Shown here: in pieces, positions 14,338 to 14,971 of the stretch
How the letters are laid out: every line of letters starts with the position of its first letter
Position numbering within the stretch: the first letter of the stretch is position 1
Assembly: GCA_022821935.1 (NCBI GenBank)
Contig: JAJECR010000257.1
Coordinates: 1 to 14,971 of the forward strand
Source: Candidatus Latescibacterota bacterium
GTDB lineage: Bacteria; JAAXHH01
Direction: 5' to 3'
Length of the DNA stretch: 14,971 nt
Translations under genes and position numbers: made by a program
Notes under the pieces: model-generated
Told to the model about the DNA's origin: nothing
What the model saw: the letters and a program-made list of their open reading frames with translations, nothing else
Database searches by the model: none

Positions 14338-14971
14338 GTGGCGGAGAAAATACTCGTAACCGATGCGTTGCCCTACGCGAACGGCAAACTGCACATCGGC
14401 CATATCGCCGGCGTCCATTTGCCCGGGAACGTCTATGTCCGCTATCAGCGGCTGAAAGGCCGGGACGTCGTCCACGTCAGCGGGTCGGACGACCACGGGG
14501 TGGCCATCACCCTGGCGGCCGAGAAGGAAGGCATAACGCCCAAGGAACTAGTGGACAAGTACTACCCCGTCATCAAGGGCGCCCTCGAAGACTTCGGCAT
14601 CGTCTACGACAATTTCTCACAGACCTCCAGACCCATCCACCACGAAACAGCCCGGGCCTACTTCCGCCGCCTGGAAGAAAGAGGCTGTTTCGACGTACGG
14701 GAGGTCAACCAGATCTACTGTCCGGCCAGCGACCGCTTTCTGCCCGATCGTTACGTGGAGGGCACCTGCCCCCATTGCGGTTCCGACCGCGCCCGGGGAG
14801 ACCAGTGCGAGGCCTGCGGCACCATTCTCGACGCCACGCAACTGATCAATCCGCGCAGCGAATTCTGTAAAGGCCCGCTCGAGGTACGGCCCGTCGATCA
14901 CTGGTATTTCAAGCTCGCCCGCATGTCGTCGAAGCTGCAGGCCTGGATCGAGACGAAAGAGCACTGGAAGG
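14338..14971 (+). CDS. metG: Methionyl-tRNA synthetase, N-terminal part (cut by right window edge)
   Basis: The first 211 residues of a class I aminoacyl-tRNA synthetase that charges tRNA(Met). Visible are K-I-L-V-T-D-A-L-P-Y-A-N-G (4-16), the signature H-I-G-H (19-22), the methionine-site region S-G-S-D-D-H-G, and a zinc knuckle with C-P-H-C and C-E-A-C in the connective domain, followed by L-I-N-P-R-S. The KMSKS loop and the anticodon-binding domain lie beyond the window. I prefer the GTG at 14338: GAGGA is 5 nt upstream and the product begins M-A-E-K-I-L-V-T, as family members usually do. The in-frame ATG at 14302 (GAGG only 3 nt away) would add 12 residues and cannot be excluded. Confidence 0.93.
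   Translation, partial: MAEKILVTDALPYANGKLHIGHIAGVHLPGNVYVRYQRLKGRDVVHVSGSDDHGVAITLAAEKEGITPKELVDKYYPVIKGALEDFGIVYDNFSQTSRPIHHETARAYFRRLEERGCFDVREVNQIYCPASDRFLPDRYVEGTCPHCGSDRARGDQCEACGTILDATQLINPRSEFCKGPLEVRPVDHWYFKLARMSSKLQAWIETKEHWK

Overview
This is a GC-rich window (by eye about 60% G+C) carrying mostly housekeeping genes of a diderm (Gram-negative type) bacterium. A SurA-like periplasmic chaperone with a signal peptide and a lipoprotein with a clear lipobox both point to an outer membrane. The glycoside hydrolase, the DUF4398-type lipoprotein and the unrecognised first gene resemble proteins I associate with uncultured FCB-superphylum lineages such as Latescibacterota. That placement is only a tentative inference. 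I see no tRNA, rRNA, CRISPR array, transposase, phage or plasmid gene.

Left part (1-4353). A plus-strand gene open at the left edge (2-1123, unrecognised) converges on a minus-strand cluster. Read in the direction of transcription the cluster is ptsN-like EIIA (4151-3690), rph (3632-2901), rdgB (2891-2295) and a GH5-like hydrolase (2278-1286). A near-consensus sigma-70 promoter (TTGACA, 17 nt, TAGAAT on the minus strand) drives it, with a 12-bp perfect palindrome just downstream of the predicted start of transcription. Between the convergent gene ends lie a 16-bp tandem repeat of about 3.7 copies and a long GC-rich hairpin.

Middle (4285-5244). A small DUF4398-like lipoprotein gene on the minus strand has its own promoter, a strong Shine-Dalgarno sequence and a perfect 12-bp-stem terminator, which separates it from the ptsN cluster. 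The 348-bp gap that follows is divergent and also holds the purC promoter.

Right part (5245-14971). A long plus-strand cluster reads purC, mfd, a parvulin-like protein with a degenerate isomerase domain, a SurA-like chaperone with two parvulin domains, an RqcP/YabO-like S4 protein, a class I methyltransferase and holB (clamp-loader delta prime). Spacings are short and the S4 and methyltransferase genes overlap by 4 bases (ATGA), so these are probably co-transcribed. metG (methionyl-tRNA synthetase, cut by the right edge) follows, with its own promoter in the short gap after holB. Functionally the cluster mixes purine synthesis, transcription-coupled repair, outer-membrane protein folding, ribosome quality control and replication.

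I do not see an obviously new multi-gene system. The points most worth a second look are the ptsN leader palindrome, the degenerate parvulin paralogue beside SurA, the rqcP-like gene beside the envelope chaperones, the unrecognised first gene, and the tandem repeat that starts at its stop codon.
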